Positions 25,806-37,702 of a stretch of 64,000 nt of DNA are shown one piece after another. The DNA lies in assembly GCF_900078705.1 (NCBI RefSeq), contig NZ_FKIF01000003.1, positions 248,001 to 312,000 on the forward strand, written 5' to 3'. Position 1 is the stretch's first letter; every line of letters starts with the position of its first letter. Under the pieces are notes generated by a model that was not told where the DNA came from, searched no databases, and saw nothing but the letters and a program-made list of their open reading frames with translations. This DNA comes from Bordetella ansorpii. Its GTDB lineage: Bacteria; Pseudomonadota; Gammaproteobacteria; Burkholderiales; Burkholderiaceae_B. The position numbers and the translations under genes are program-made.

Positions 25806-27479
25806 ATGAACGACCATTATCAGGCGCTCTACCAATCATTCCGCTGGCTGGTTCCTCCCCAGTTCAATATCGCGGAAGCGTGCTGCCATCGCTGGGCAGC
25901 CAGCGCGCCGGAATCGCGTCGCATCGCCATCTACTACGAAGACGAAGCCGGCAACCGCGAGGTATGGACCTACGCCCGCCTGGCCGAGGCCGCCAATCAG
26001 TTGGCCAATGGCCTGATCAAGATGGGCGTCGAGCCCGGCGACCGCGTCGGTGTGGTATTGGGACAACGCCCCGAGACCGTCGTGGCCCATATGGCCATCT
26101 ACAGCGTGGGCGCCGTGGTGCTGCCGCTGTCGTCGCTGTTCGGCCCCGAGGCCCTGCAATCCCGGCTGTGCGATGCCGAGGCCCGCGTGGCCATCGTCGA
26201 CTATGCTTCCAGCGCGCATCTGCTGGCCGTCAGCGACGACTGTCCGCAATTGCAGCAGATCATCGGCATCGGTTTCGCCGACGAGCGCGTACTGCCCTGG
26301 CGCAGCCTGCTGGCCCGCCAGCCATCCGAATTCAAGCGCGTGATGACGCGCGCGTCCGATCCCGCCATCCTGCTCTATACGTCCGGCACCACCGGCGCGC
26401 CCAAGGGCGCCCTGCTGCCCCACAGCGTGCTCATCGGCAACCTGCCCGGCTTCGTGGCCTCGCAGGACTGGTTTCCACGCGTGGGCGACGTCTTCTGGTC
26501 GCCGGCGGACTGGGCCTGGACCGGCGGCATGATGGACGCCCTGCTGCCCACCCTGTATTTCGGCCATCCCATCGTGGGCACGCGGAGCCGTTTCTCGCCC
26601 GAACGCGCCTTCGAGCTGATGGAGCGTTACCAGGTCACCAACACCTTCCTGTTCCCCACCGCCCTCAAGATGATGATGAAGACGGTGCCGCAACCGCGCG
26701 AGCGCTATCGGCTGGCGCTGCGCGCCCTGATGAGCGCCGGCGAAAGCGTGGGCGAAACCGTGTTCGCCTGGTGCGAATCCGCGCTGGGCGTGACGCCCAA
26801 CGAGATGTTCGGCCAGACCGAAATGAACTACGTGGTGGGCAACAGCAGCAAGCGTTGGCCCGCCCGGCCCGGCAGCATGGGCCGTCCCTATCCGGGCCAT
26901 CGCGTGGCCGTCATCGACGAACTGGGCCAGGAAGCGCCCGTGGGCGAGATCGGCGAGGTCGCGGTCAACCGCACCGACATCGCCGGGCACCCCGACCCCG
27001 TCATGTTCCTGGGCTACTGGCGCAACCCCATCGCCACCGAGGGCAAGTTCACGGGCGACTGGTGCCGCACCGGCGACCTGGCCAGCCAGGACGCCGATGG
27101 CTACCTCTGGTACGCCGGGCGCGCCGACGACGTCTTCAAGTCGGCCGGCTACCGCATCGGGCCGGGCGAGATCGAGAACTGCCTGCTCGGCCACCCGGCC
27201 GTGGCCAACGCCGCCGTGGTGCCCAAGCCCGACGCCGAGCGCGGCGCGCTGGTCAAGGCCTACGTGGTGCTGACCGCCGACTACCTCGGCCGCCCCCCCG
27301 AGGAAATCACGCAGGCCTTGCAGGACCACGTGCGCGAGCGCCTGGCGCCGTACGAGTATCCCAAGGAAATCGAATACCTGGACGAACTGCCGATGACCAC
27401 CACCGGCAAGGTACAGCGCGCGGTGCTGCGGCGCCGCGAAGAAGAGCGCGCAGCGCGCACCGCCCCCGGCGCGGCCTGA
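25806..27479 (+). CDS. AMP-dependent acyl-CoA synthetase
   Basis: Activates a carboxylic acid to its CoA thioester through an acyl-adenylate. 557 residues of the ACSM/medium-chain-like group. Motifs in order: LLYTSGTTGAPKGALLPHS (P-loop) near residue 190, MFGQTEMNYVVGN (A5), TGDWCRTGDLASQDADGYLW (A7), GRADDVFKSAGYRIGPGEIE (A8) and the catalytic lysine in TTTGKVQRAVLR near 533. ATG 25806 begins MNDHYQALYQSFRW, a start seen in relatives; the frame is open upstream but in non-conserved sequence, and there is no clear ribosome site. The substrate is unknown, though nearby fatty-acid and ketone genes fit short or medium chains. Confidence 0.9.
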   Translation: MNDHYQALYQSFRWLVPPQFNIAEACCHRWAASAPESRRIAIYYEDEAGNREVWTYARLAEAANQLANGLIKMGVEPGDRVGVVLGQRPETVVAHMAIYSVGAVVLPLSSLFGPEALQSRLCDAEARVAIVDYASSAHLLAVSDDCPQLQQIIGIGFADERVLPWRSLLARQPSEFKRVMTRASDPAILLYTSGTTGAPKGALLPHSVLIGNLPGFVASQDWFPRVGDVFWSPADWAWTGGMMDALLPTLYFGHPIVGTRSRFSPERAFELMERYQVTNTFLFPTALKMMMKTVPQPRERYRLALRALMSAGESVGETVFAWCESALGVTPNEMFGQTEMNYVVGNSSKRWPARPGSMGRPYPGHRVAVIDELGQEAPVGEIGEVAVNRTDIAGHPDPVMFLGYWRNPIATEGKFTGDWCRTGDLASQDADGYLWYAGRADDVFKSAGYRIGPGEIENCLLGHPAVANAAVVPKPDAERGALVKAYVVLTADYLGRPPEEITQALQDHVRERLAPYEYPKEIEYLDELPMTTTGKVQRAVLRRREEERAARTAPGAA

Positions 27480-27514
27480 CCGCCTGCGGCGCGCACCGAC
27501 GGAGACACCCCCGC

Positions 27515-28036
27515 ATGCCCATCTATCAACTGGACGGCCTCGTCCCGTCCATCGATCCGGACACCTACGTGTCCGACAGCGCCGACCTGATCGGCAACGT
27601 CACGCTGCAAGCCGGCGTCAGCATCTGGTCGCACGTTTCCATCCGCGCCGACAACGCACCCATCGTGATCCGCCGCAACAGCAACATCCAGGAATCCACC
27701 GTCATGCACGTGGACGAAGGCTGTCCGCTGACGGTTCATGAGAACGTCACGGTCGGCCACCAGGCCATGCTGCACGGCTGCACCATCCTGGAGGGCGCGC
27801 TGATCGGCATGCAGGCCATCGTGCTGAACAATGCCGTGGTGGGACGCAACTGCCTGATTGGCGCCGGCGCCATCGTGCCCGAGGGCCGGGTCATTCCCGA
27901 CAATTCGCTGGTGATCGGCATCGGCAAGATCGTGCGCGAACTGACCGCCGAAGAAATCGCCGGCATGCATGCCGGCAGCGCCCGCTACGCCGAGCGCGGA
28001 CGGCAGTACAGGACCTCGCTCAAGCGCATCGGCTAG
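27515..28036 (+). CDS. Gamma carbonic anhydrase family protein
   Basis: 173-residue left-handed beta-helix protein of the gamma-carbonic anhydrase/YrdA family. Hexapeptide-type repeats run from about residue 20 (LIGNVTLQAGVSIWSHVSIR) to 130 (LIGAGAIVPEGRVIPDNSLV). Zinc-ligand histidines fit VMHVDEG and VGHQAMLHGC. It begins 36 bp after the acyl-CoA synthetase, after CGGAGA, and may be co-transcribed. Whether it hydrates CO2 or binds another ligand cannot be told; many YrdA-type members lack proven activity. Confidence 0.9.
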   Translation: MPIYQLDGLVPSIDPDTYVSDSADLIGNVTLQAGVSIWSHVSIRADNAPIVIRRNSNIQESTVMHVDEGCPLTVHENVTVGHQAMLHGCTILEGALIGMQAIVLNNAVVGRNCLIGAGAIVPEGRVIPDNSLVIGIGKIVRELTAEEIAGMHAGSARYAERGRQYRTSLKRIG

Positions 28037-28082
28037 CCCTGTCCCGGGCGGCGGGGCCACCGGAATCGGCTAAGATGCCTGC

Positions 28083-29000
28083 ATGACCGATTCGCTGAAA
28101 AAATACCTGCTCGAAGACCGTACGGTGCGCGTGCAGGCTGTGCGTCTGCACGACACCTGGCAGCAGGCCCAGGCGCATCACCAGTACCCGCCGACCGTCA
28201 AGCGCCTGCTCGGCGAACTGGTGGCGGCCTCGACCCTGCTGGCCGCCAATATCAAGTTCGAAGGTTCGCTGCTGCTGCAGATCCAGGGCGACGGCCCGAT
28301 CGCACTGGTGGTGGTCGAGTGCCGCTCCGACCTCAGCCTGCGCGCCACCGTCAAGGTGCGCGATGGCCACGAGGTGCCCGAGGACGGCACCCTGCAGAGC
28401 CTGCTGAACACCCGCGGCGAAGGCCGTTTCATGGTCATCCTCGACCCCAAGCGCAAGGTGCCCGGCCAGCAGGCCTACCAGGGCATCGTCCCGCTGGAGG
28501 GCGACACGGTGGCCGAGGTCCTGCAGCACTACATGAAGGCGTCCGAGCAACTGGACACGCGCCTGTGGCTGGCCGCCGACGACGCGCACGTCGCGGGCCT
28601 GCTGGTGCAGCGCCTGCCCGACCAGGGCGGCCTGCCCCAGGGCAACGCCGATTCCGATACCTGGACGCGCGCCACGCACCTGGCCGGCACGCTGTCCGGC
28701 GAGGAACTGCTGCAGACCGACGTGGACACGCTCATCCACCGCCTGTACTGGGAAGAGACCCTCACCGCGTTCGACCCCCTGCCGGTACGCTGGTTCTGCC
28801 CGTGCACGCGTGATCGCGTGGCCGGCATGCTGCGTTCACTGGGCGCCGCCGAAGTGCAGGAAATCCTGGCTGAACAGGGCCAGGTCGAAGTCTCCTGCGA
28901 CTTCTGCGGCAAGCCCTATCTGTTCGATCCCGTCGACTGCGCGGGGCTGTTCGCCGAAAGTACGCCGATGCCGGAACAGGATCCGCCGACGATGCATTGA
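28083..29000 (+). CDS. hslO: Redox-regulated chaperone Hsp33
   Basis: Cytosolic holdase activated by oxidation. 305 residues. The N-terminal substrate-binding domain has LVAASTLLAANIKFEGSLLL and LQIQGDGPIALVVVE. The C-terminal redox switch has the zinc cysteines C-x-C (FCPCTRD, about residue 239) and C-x2-C (SCDFCGKPY, about 272). The short acidic tail and length are normal. It is 46 bp after the carbonic anhydrase-like gene, with no promoter evident between them. Confidence 0.96.
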   Translation: MTDSLKKYLLEDRTVRVQAVRLHDTWQQAQAHHQYPPTVKRLLGELVAASTLLAANIKFEGSLLLQIQGDGPIALVVVECRSDLSLRATVKVRDGHEVPEDGTLQSLLNTRGEGRFMVILDPKRKVPGQQAYQGIVPLEGDTVAEVLQHYMKASEQLDTRLWLAADDAHVAGLLVQRLPDQGGLPQGNADSDTWTRATHLAGTLSGEELLQTDVDTLIHRLYWEETLTAFDPLPVRWFCPCTRDRVAGMLRSLGAAEVQEILAEQGQVEVSCDFCGKPYLFDPVDCAGLFAESTPMPEQDPPTMH

Positions 29001-29147
29001 ACCGGTGCGGGGGTAGCGGTCCCGTTGCCTCCCCTCACTGGGCCGAGAACTAGATCAAGCAGAAAATCAATCGGATGCGTCCTACGCGGCTTAGCGTAGA
29101 TTCCACAATCGACGCATTCGAGAGTGCCGGGCAAACTGCCTGGCACC

Positions 29148-29900
29148 ATGTCCGACCCGCACAGTCTCTCCTACAGCCTTGCTCGCCGCCAACGCGGTGC
29201 GGCGCTGATCGAATCCGCCGTTGCGCTGGGTGCGGTGCTGCTGGTCGCGCTGACTGCCGTCGAGGTCATGCACTGGCAGTTGATGCGGCAACTGGCCTAC
29301 GTCGCGCTGACCGAAGCCGCGCGAGCCGGCGCCACCGGCCACGCCCGCCCCGGCCTCATCGCGCAGGCATTCGAAGCCGCCTTGCTGCCCCGCCATGCCT
29401 CGCCCGGCGGGCAGCCGGAAGCCGTGCTGATGATGCAGGCCGCCTTGGCGCGCACGGCGCGGCGCGTGGGCATGCCGGCGTGGCACATCACGATATTGCG
29501 GCCAGGCACGGCCGCCTATGCCGATTTCTCCCAACCGGAATTCCGCGTGCCCGCCGCAGCAGGCCTGCTCGCGGTGCGCAACGACTACCAGGCCGAACAG
29601 CACGCGGCCTATCGGTCCCGCTGGCCAGGCGGGCTGGGCCCGCGTTCGGGCCTCACCATCTTCCAGGCCAACACGCTGCGCCTGCGGCTGCGCTATCTGG
29701 TTGAACCGATCACGCCAATCGGCGGGCTGGCCATGCGGACCATGGCGGTTCTGCCAGGTTCCGCAGCCTGCATCCGGCGAGCCCTGTCGGCCGGCGTACT
29801 GCCCCTGTCCATGACCCTGACGATGGACATGCAATCCCACCCTGTGCGGTGGCCCGCGAACGACCATCCGCAAATCAACGAGGACGACAATGCGTGTTGA
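29148..29900 (+). CDS. TadE/TadG-like pseudopilin-type membrane protein
   Basis: About 250 residues. The N-terminus has a basic stretch, then a TadE-type signature (RQRGAALIESAVALGAVLLV) forming one membrane helix, followed by AARAGATGH, a common continuation after the helix in TadE-like minor pilins. The rest is predicted extracytoplasmic and lacks other motifs. ATG 29148 (MSDPHSLSYS) is preferred to an ATG eight codons earlier. No other tad/flp pilus gene lies nearby, so it is an orphan; a role in pilus assembly is only suggested by the signature. Confidence 0.75.
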   Translation: MSDPHSLSYSLARRQRGAALIESAVALGAVLLVALTAVEVMHWQLMRQLAYVALTEAARAGATGHARPGLIAQAFEAALLPRHASPGGQPEAVLMMQAALARTARRVGMPAWHITILRPGTAAYADFSQPEFRVPAAAGLLAVRNDYQAEQHAAYRSRWPGGLGPRSGLTIFQANTLRLRLRYLVEPITPIGGLAMRTMAVLPGSAACIRRALSAGVLPLSMTLTMDMQSHPVRWPANDHPQINEDDNAC

Positions 29901-29932
29901 GAAAAACCACGGCCTGGGCCGCCCAAAGGAAA

Positions 29933-29953
29933 ATCCACGGACAAGCCGTGGAT
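29933..29953 (-). terminator. Terminator of the pyrG-kdsA-eno-ftsB run
   Basis: ATCCACGG (29933-29940) pairs with CCGTGGAT (29946-29953) over a 5-nt loop. On the minus strand the stem is followed by TTTTCCTTT, so it works as a terminator downstream of ftsB. Confidence 0.6.
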
Positions 29954-30000
29954 CCCGGTGGCAACGCGTATGGCTACGAACTCGATGGCCCGGCGCCCCG

Positions 30001-30024
30001 CGCATGGATCAGCGCATGGATCAG
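30001..30024. repeat. 12-bp tandem duplication at the ftsB stop codon
   Basis: CGCATGGATCAG occurs twice back to back (30001-30012 and 30013-30024). The second copy includes the ftsB stop codon (30021-30023). Confidence 0.7.
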
Positions 30025-30377
30025 CGTGTAAGCGGCGAAGCAGGCCGGGCAGCCGGCTTGGCGCCTGATTTCGGGGGTTCCGGCGGCTTGACCGGAATGG
30101 CGGCGCCTGGCGGCAGGATGTGCACGAAGACTTCGCCGTCCTTCATCATGCCCAGCTCTCCACGGGCACGCTCCTCGATCGCCTCGGTACCCGTGGCCAG
30201 GTCGTTCACTTCGGCCTGCAGGGCCGCATTGCGGGCTCGCAGGCTGTCGTTCGTCTCACGCTGCTTGGACACCTGCTCTTGCAGTTCCCACACACGAAAC
30301 CAGCCGCCCTTGCCCATCCACAATGGATATTGGATCAGGCCCACCAGGGCAACCAGCACGATCAGCAGCAGGCGCAT
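30021..30377 (-). CDS. ftsB: Cell division protein FtsB
   Basis: Divisome bitopic membrane protein that pairs with FtsL and FtsQ. 118 residues: a membrane segment at about 2-20 ([20 protein letters not shown]), the conserved [12 protein letters not shown] junction, a coiled coil at about 30-65 ([20 protein letters not shown]) and the [19 protein letters not shown] motif. A Pro/Ala/Lys-rich tail of about 25 residues follows. The position directly after eno is typical for betaproteobacteria; the gap is 70 bp. Confidence 0.93.
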   Translation of the reverse strand: MRLLLIVLVALVGLIQYPLWMGKGGWFRVWELQEQVSKQRETNDSLRARNAALQAEVNDLATGTEAIEERARGELGMMKDGEVFVHILPPGAAIPVKPPEPPKSGAKPAARPASPLTR

Positions 30378-30447
30378 ACGCGTCCTCGGCAGCGCGGCAA
30401 GCGCGTGGGCGCCGCGGGCCTTATGCAGGCAGCGGCGCCGTCACGCG

Positions 30448-34346
<3,899 letters not shown>

Positions 34347-34407
34347 CTACGTAGAAACCCGGGAGGGGTACTGTTGCTTACAACGGTTGGGGGTTCTTCG
34401 TAGGGCA

Positions 34408-34539
34408 TCCTTGGTGGGGTGGGGGCAGTGGGCCGGCCAAGTCGTCGGGCTCGGGCGCGCCAGCAGGCGCCCTCGCTCCCGCTGCGCGGGACTGCCCCGC
34501 CTCCAATTGGCCGCCCCACTGCCCCCACCCCACCAAGGA
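34408..34539. repeat. Palindromic element E1 (132 nt, 33-nt arms, 66-nt core)
   Basis: The arm at 34408-34440 and the arm at 34507-34539 are reverse complements at 32 of 33 positions. The 66-nt core between them (34441-34506) holds smaller hairpins, e.g. TCCCGCTGCGCGGGA and GGGCGC/GCGCCC. The core, in reverse orientation, matches the core of E2 at 59 of 66 positions. The element lies 80 bp upstream of the pyrG -10 box and codes for nothing evident. I do not recognise a named family. Confidence 0.85.
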
Positions 34540-34832
34540 CTCACAGCAATGGCATGCCCCACGACGCCGGCTTGGCCGCCGGCCCTCGGCGTGGCAATCG
34601 GCCCACTTTCTCAAGGAGCACCGTCGGTTCAATCGCGCCTAGGGTCGGGTACAGGGACGTGCGTCGTCGAACGGGGACATTACGGGCGGGCGCGGGTCGG
34701 TGGAGCGGAGGTCATCGAGACACACACCGCGAATCGACGCGGGCCGGCGGGAACGGACGCAGGCCAGACGACAACACCGCAAACCGGAGCGGATCGGTGT
34801 GGGTCAACGTCGACGGAATGAAGACACCGCGA
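34540..34832. other. Non-coding spacer between the two palindromic elements
   Basis: No convincing gene: open frames here have no ribosome sites and atypical Arg/Pro/Gly-rich products. A smaller bulged stem (CCACG...CGTGG) is seen near 34560-34592. ACACCGCGA occurs at 34723-34731 region and again near 34825, close to E2. Otherwise nothing recognised. Confidence 0.5.
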
Positions 34833-34964
34833 GCCCGCGCAGGGCAATGGGGCCGAGCCGGCCAATTGGAGAAGGGGCAGTCCCGCGCAGCGGGACCGAG
34901 GGCGCCCCGTGGCGCGCCCGAGCCCGCCGACTTGGCCGGCTCGGCCCCATTGCCCTGCGCGGGC
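34833..34964. repeat. Palindromic element E2 (132 nt, perfect 33-nt arms, 66-nt core)
   Basis: The arm at 34833-34865 and the arm at 34932-34964 are perfect reverse complements over all 33 positions. The 66-nt core (34866-34931) is the inverted counterpart of the E1 core with 7 differences and keeps the small TCCCGC-GCA-GCGGGA hairpin. Only the innermost 7-8 nt of the arm (CGGCCAA) is identical with E1; the outer part differs but is complementary within each element. It ends 40 bp downstream of the pepP-like stop and could also act as its transcription stop. Confidence 0.88.
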
Positions 34965-35004
34965 GTCTCAAGAACTCAGATTGCCCACAAACCACCCCAC
35001 CCGC

Positions 35005-36801
35005 TTACGCAGCCAGCGCTTCCGTCCGCTTGATCAGCCAATCCAGCGCCTCGCCCTGCACCAGCGGCGACACCCGGCGGCGCACCGTGGCGTGGTAGTC
35101 GTTGAGCCAGGCGATTTCCTCGGCGTTCAGCAGGGAAAGTTCGATGCAGCGCGTGTCGATCGGGCACAGCGTCAGCGTCTCGAAGCACAGGAATTCGCCG
35201 AACTCGCCGTCCAGCCACACCCGGTTGGCCACCAGGTTCTCGATGCGCACGCCCCAGCGCCCCGGACGATAAAGGCCGGGCTCGTTGGAGGTGATCATGC
35301 CCGGCTGCATGGCCGTGTGCGGGCCCGGGGCCGCGCGGTACGAGATGACCTGCGGGCCCTCGTGCACGTTCAGGAAGTAGCCCACGCCGTGGCCTGTGCC
35401 ATGGCCATATTCGGCGCCGCTGGCCCAGATGGGCGCGCGGGCGATGGCGTCCAGCATGGGCGAGGCGATGCCGCTGGGGAAAGCGGCGCGGGACAGCGCG
35501 ATCATGCCCTTGAGCACCACGGTGAAGTCCGCCTTCTGGTCGGCGGTGGGCGTGCCCACGGCCACCACGCGGGTGATGTCGGTCGTGCCGCCCACGTATT
35601 GGCCGCCGGAATCGATCAGCAGCAGGCCGTCGCCCTCGATGACGGCGTGCGACTCGGGCGTGGCGCGATAGTGCGGCATGGCGCCGTTGGCGTTGAAGCC
35701 GGCGATGGTGCCGAAGCTGGGACACACGTAACCGGGACGGCGGGCGCGCGCAGCGGTGATGCGCTCGTCCACGGTGATTTCGGTAATGGTTTCGTGGCCC
35801 AGCGCGCCTTCGAACCACGCAAAGAACTCGGCCAGCGCGGCGCCGTCCTGCTCCATCGCGGCGCGTACGTGCGAGAGTTCCTCGTCACTCTTGCGCGACT
35901 TGAACAGCGTGGAGGGATTGATGCCCTCTGAACGCTGCACCGCGGGATCCATCAGGTGGAACACGCCGCAGGTGACGCGCGCGGGATCGATCAGCAGGGT
36001 CTGGTCGGCTTCCAGCGAGCCGAGCGCCTCGGCGGCCTGCTCGTAGGGCAGCACGTCGACCCCATCGGCGGCCAGGGCCGCGCGCAGGGTGTCATCGATC
36101 TTGCCCGCGCCGACGAACAGCGCCGCGTAATCATGGCCGATCAGGGCGTGCGCCAGGAACACGGGGTTGTACTCGACATCGGCGCCGCGCAGATTGAAGA
36201 TCCAGGCAATGTCGTCCACCGTGCACACCAGATGGGCATCCGCGCCATACTGGTCCATGGCGTCGCGCACGCGCGCCAGGCGCTCGGCGCGCGACTCGAC
36301 GGCCTGCGGCGGCTGGTGCTCGTACACCGGCGCACTCGGCAGGCCGGGACGGTCCGCCCAGATGTCTTCCAGCAGGTCGGCCTGGATGTCCAGGGCGATG
36401 CCCGCCGGGGCCAGCGCGGCGGACAGCCCGCGCCAGGCCGCCAGGCCCAGCACCTGGCCATCGACGCCCACCGTCTGGCCGGCGCGCAGGTTGGCCGCCA
36501 GCCAGGCGACGTGGCCGGGCTGGTTGGCCGCGGCGATCTTCATCAGCTCGATGCCCGTGCCGGCCAATTGGGCCTCGGCCTGCACCCAGTAGCGGCTGTC
36601 CACCCACAGACCCGCGAACTGCTCGGTGACCACCAGCGTGGCCACCGAGCCGGTGAAGCCCGACAGCCAGCGCCGGCCCTGCCAACGCTCGGGCAGGTAC
36701 TCGGACAGGTGCGGATCGGCGGACGGCACGATGCAGGCGTCCAGCCCGCGGCGGCGCATGGCCTGTCGCAGGTCGGCAAGACGGGTCGGGATGGATGACA
36801 T
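35005..36801 (-). CDS. M24B aminopeptidase P family protein (Xaa-Pro aminopeptidase)
   Basis: Removes N-terminal residues preceding proline. 598 residues, the long three-domain form: two creatinase-like N-terminal domains (from IPTRLADLRQAMRRRGLDAC), then the pita-bread catalytic domain from about 310. Metal ligands are visible: DSGGQYVGGTTDITR (two Asp, about 398 and 409), GTGHGVGYFLNVHEG (His, about 469), TSNEPGLY (Glu, about 507) and RIENLV (Glu, about 521). It starts 9 bp after the D-aminopeptidase-like gene and closes the peptide-utilisation locus. Confidence 0.94.
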   Translation of the reverse strand: MSSIPTRLADLRQAMRRRGLDACIVPSADPHLSEYLPERWQGRRWLSGFTGSVATLVVTEQFAGLWVDSRYWVQAEAQLAGTGIELMKIAAANQPGHVAWLAANLRAGQTVGVDGQVLGLAAWRGLSAALAPAGIALDIQADLLEDIWADRPGLPSAPVYEHQPPQAVESRAERLARVRDAMDQYGADAHLVCTVDDIAWIFNLRGADVEYNPVFLAHALIGHDYAALFVGAGKIDDTLRAALAADGVDVLPYEQAAEALGSLEADQTLLIDPARVTCGVFHLMDPAVQRSEGINPSTLFKSRKSDEELSHVRAAMEQDGAALAEFFAWFEGALGHETITEITVDERITAARARRPGYVCPSFGTIAGFNANGAMPHYRATPESHAVIEGDGLLLIDSGGQYVGGTTDITRVVAVGTPTADQKADFTVVLKGMIALSRAAFPSGIASPMLDAIARAPIWASGAEYGHGTGHGVGYFLNVHEGPQVISYRAAPGPHTAMQPGMITSNEPGLYRPGRWGVRIENLVANRVWLDGEFGEFLCFETLTLCPIDTRCIELSLLNAEEIAWLNDYHATVRRRVSPLVQGEALDWLIKRTEALAA

Positions 36802-36810
36802 GGAGAATCC

Positions 36811-37641
36811 TCAGCGCAACATGAAGGACATGGCCGCCAGGCTATTGAGCGTGCGGATCGCGGCCTGCACGCTGTCGACCGTGAAGCGCAGCGTGACGCC
36901 GTCGACGCGCTCGAGCGTCGGCCACATGCAGAACAGGTCGGCCAGCGCCGAACCCTGGGTCTGCAGACGGCATTCTATCGGGCCGGGGATGCGGAAAGGA
37001 ACCGCCTGGCCGGCGCCGCCCAGGGCCTCGCGCACCGCGGCCTCGGCCGCCTGGGCGATGGCCCGGCGCGACGCGGTGGGCGACAGCGTGACGCCGCTGC
37101 CCTGCCCGTGCGCCACCTTGGTCTGCACCCACCGGGCGCCCGGAAACAGCGGCGTGGTCTCCTCGATGAAGACGTTGTCGCCCGTGGCCAGCAGCACCGG
37201 CACGCCCAGTTCGCCGGCCAACGCGCCATACAGGCCGGCCTCGCCCAGCTCCATGCCGTTCAGGAACACGCGCGCGAAGGCGAAGCTGTTGATGGTGTGC
37301 GCCAGCACGCCACGGCCTTGCGCGCGGCTGTGATAGCCGATCATGAAGACGGCATCGCACTGCTCTTCGAGGCCGCCCATCATGCCCAGGTAGCGGGGCT
37401 TGCCCAGCACCAGGCGGGCGCGCTCGTCGATCTGGTCGGGCAGCAGGTTGCGGAAGCCGCCGTGCGAATCATTGACCAGCACCTCGGTGGCGCCGCCCGC
37501 GAAGGCGCCCTGCACGGCCGCGTTGGCCTCGCCCGTCATCCAGGCGCGCGCGCGTTCGTACTCGCCGTTGCCGGCGCGGATCTGCTCGCCGTGGAAGACG
37601 CCGGCGACGCCTTCGATGTCGGTGGAAATCAGGATTTTCAT
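36811..37641 (-). CDS. M55 family D-aminopeptidase (DppA-like)
   Basis: 276 residues of peptidase family M55, whose founder is Bacillus DppA, a zinc D-aminopeptidase. The zinc ligands fit STDIEGVAGV (Asp8, Glu10), VNDSHGGFRNL (His about 60), IGYHSRAQ (His about 104) and NVFIEETTPLFP (Glu about 135). It sits between a DmpA-like and a Pro-peptidase gene, 61 and 9 bp away. Substrates in this locus are probably short peptides with D-residues or unusual N-termini; that is inference from the family. Confidence 0.92.
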   Translation of the reverse strand: MKILISTDIEGVAGVFHGEQIRAGNGEYERARAWMTGEANAAVQGAFAGGATEVLVNDSHGGFRNLLPDQIDERARLVLGKPRYLGMMGGLEEQCDAVFMIGYHSRAQGRGVLAHTINSFAFARVFLNGMELGEAGLYGALAGELGVPVLLATGDNVFIEETTPLFPGARWVQTKVAHGQGSGVTLSPTASRRAIAQAAEAAVREALGGAGQAVPFRIPGPIECRLQTQGSALADLFCMWPTLERVDGVTLRFTVDSVQAAIRTLNSLAAMSFMLR

Positions 37642-37702
37642 GAGGGACTCGGTAGTAGGTATTTGCTTGCGGCGCGCCCTGCCCCGGCGCCGCGGCCAAC
37701 TT

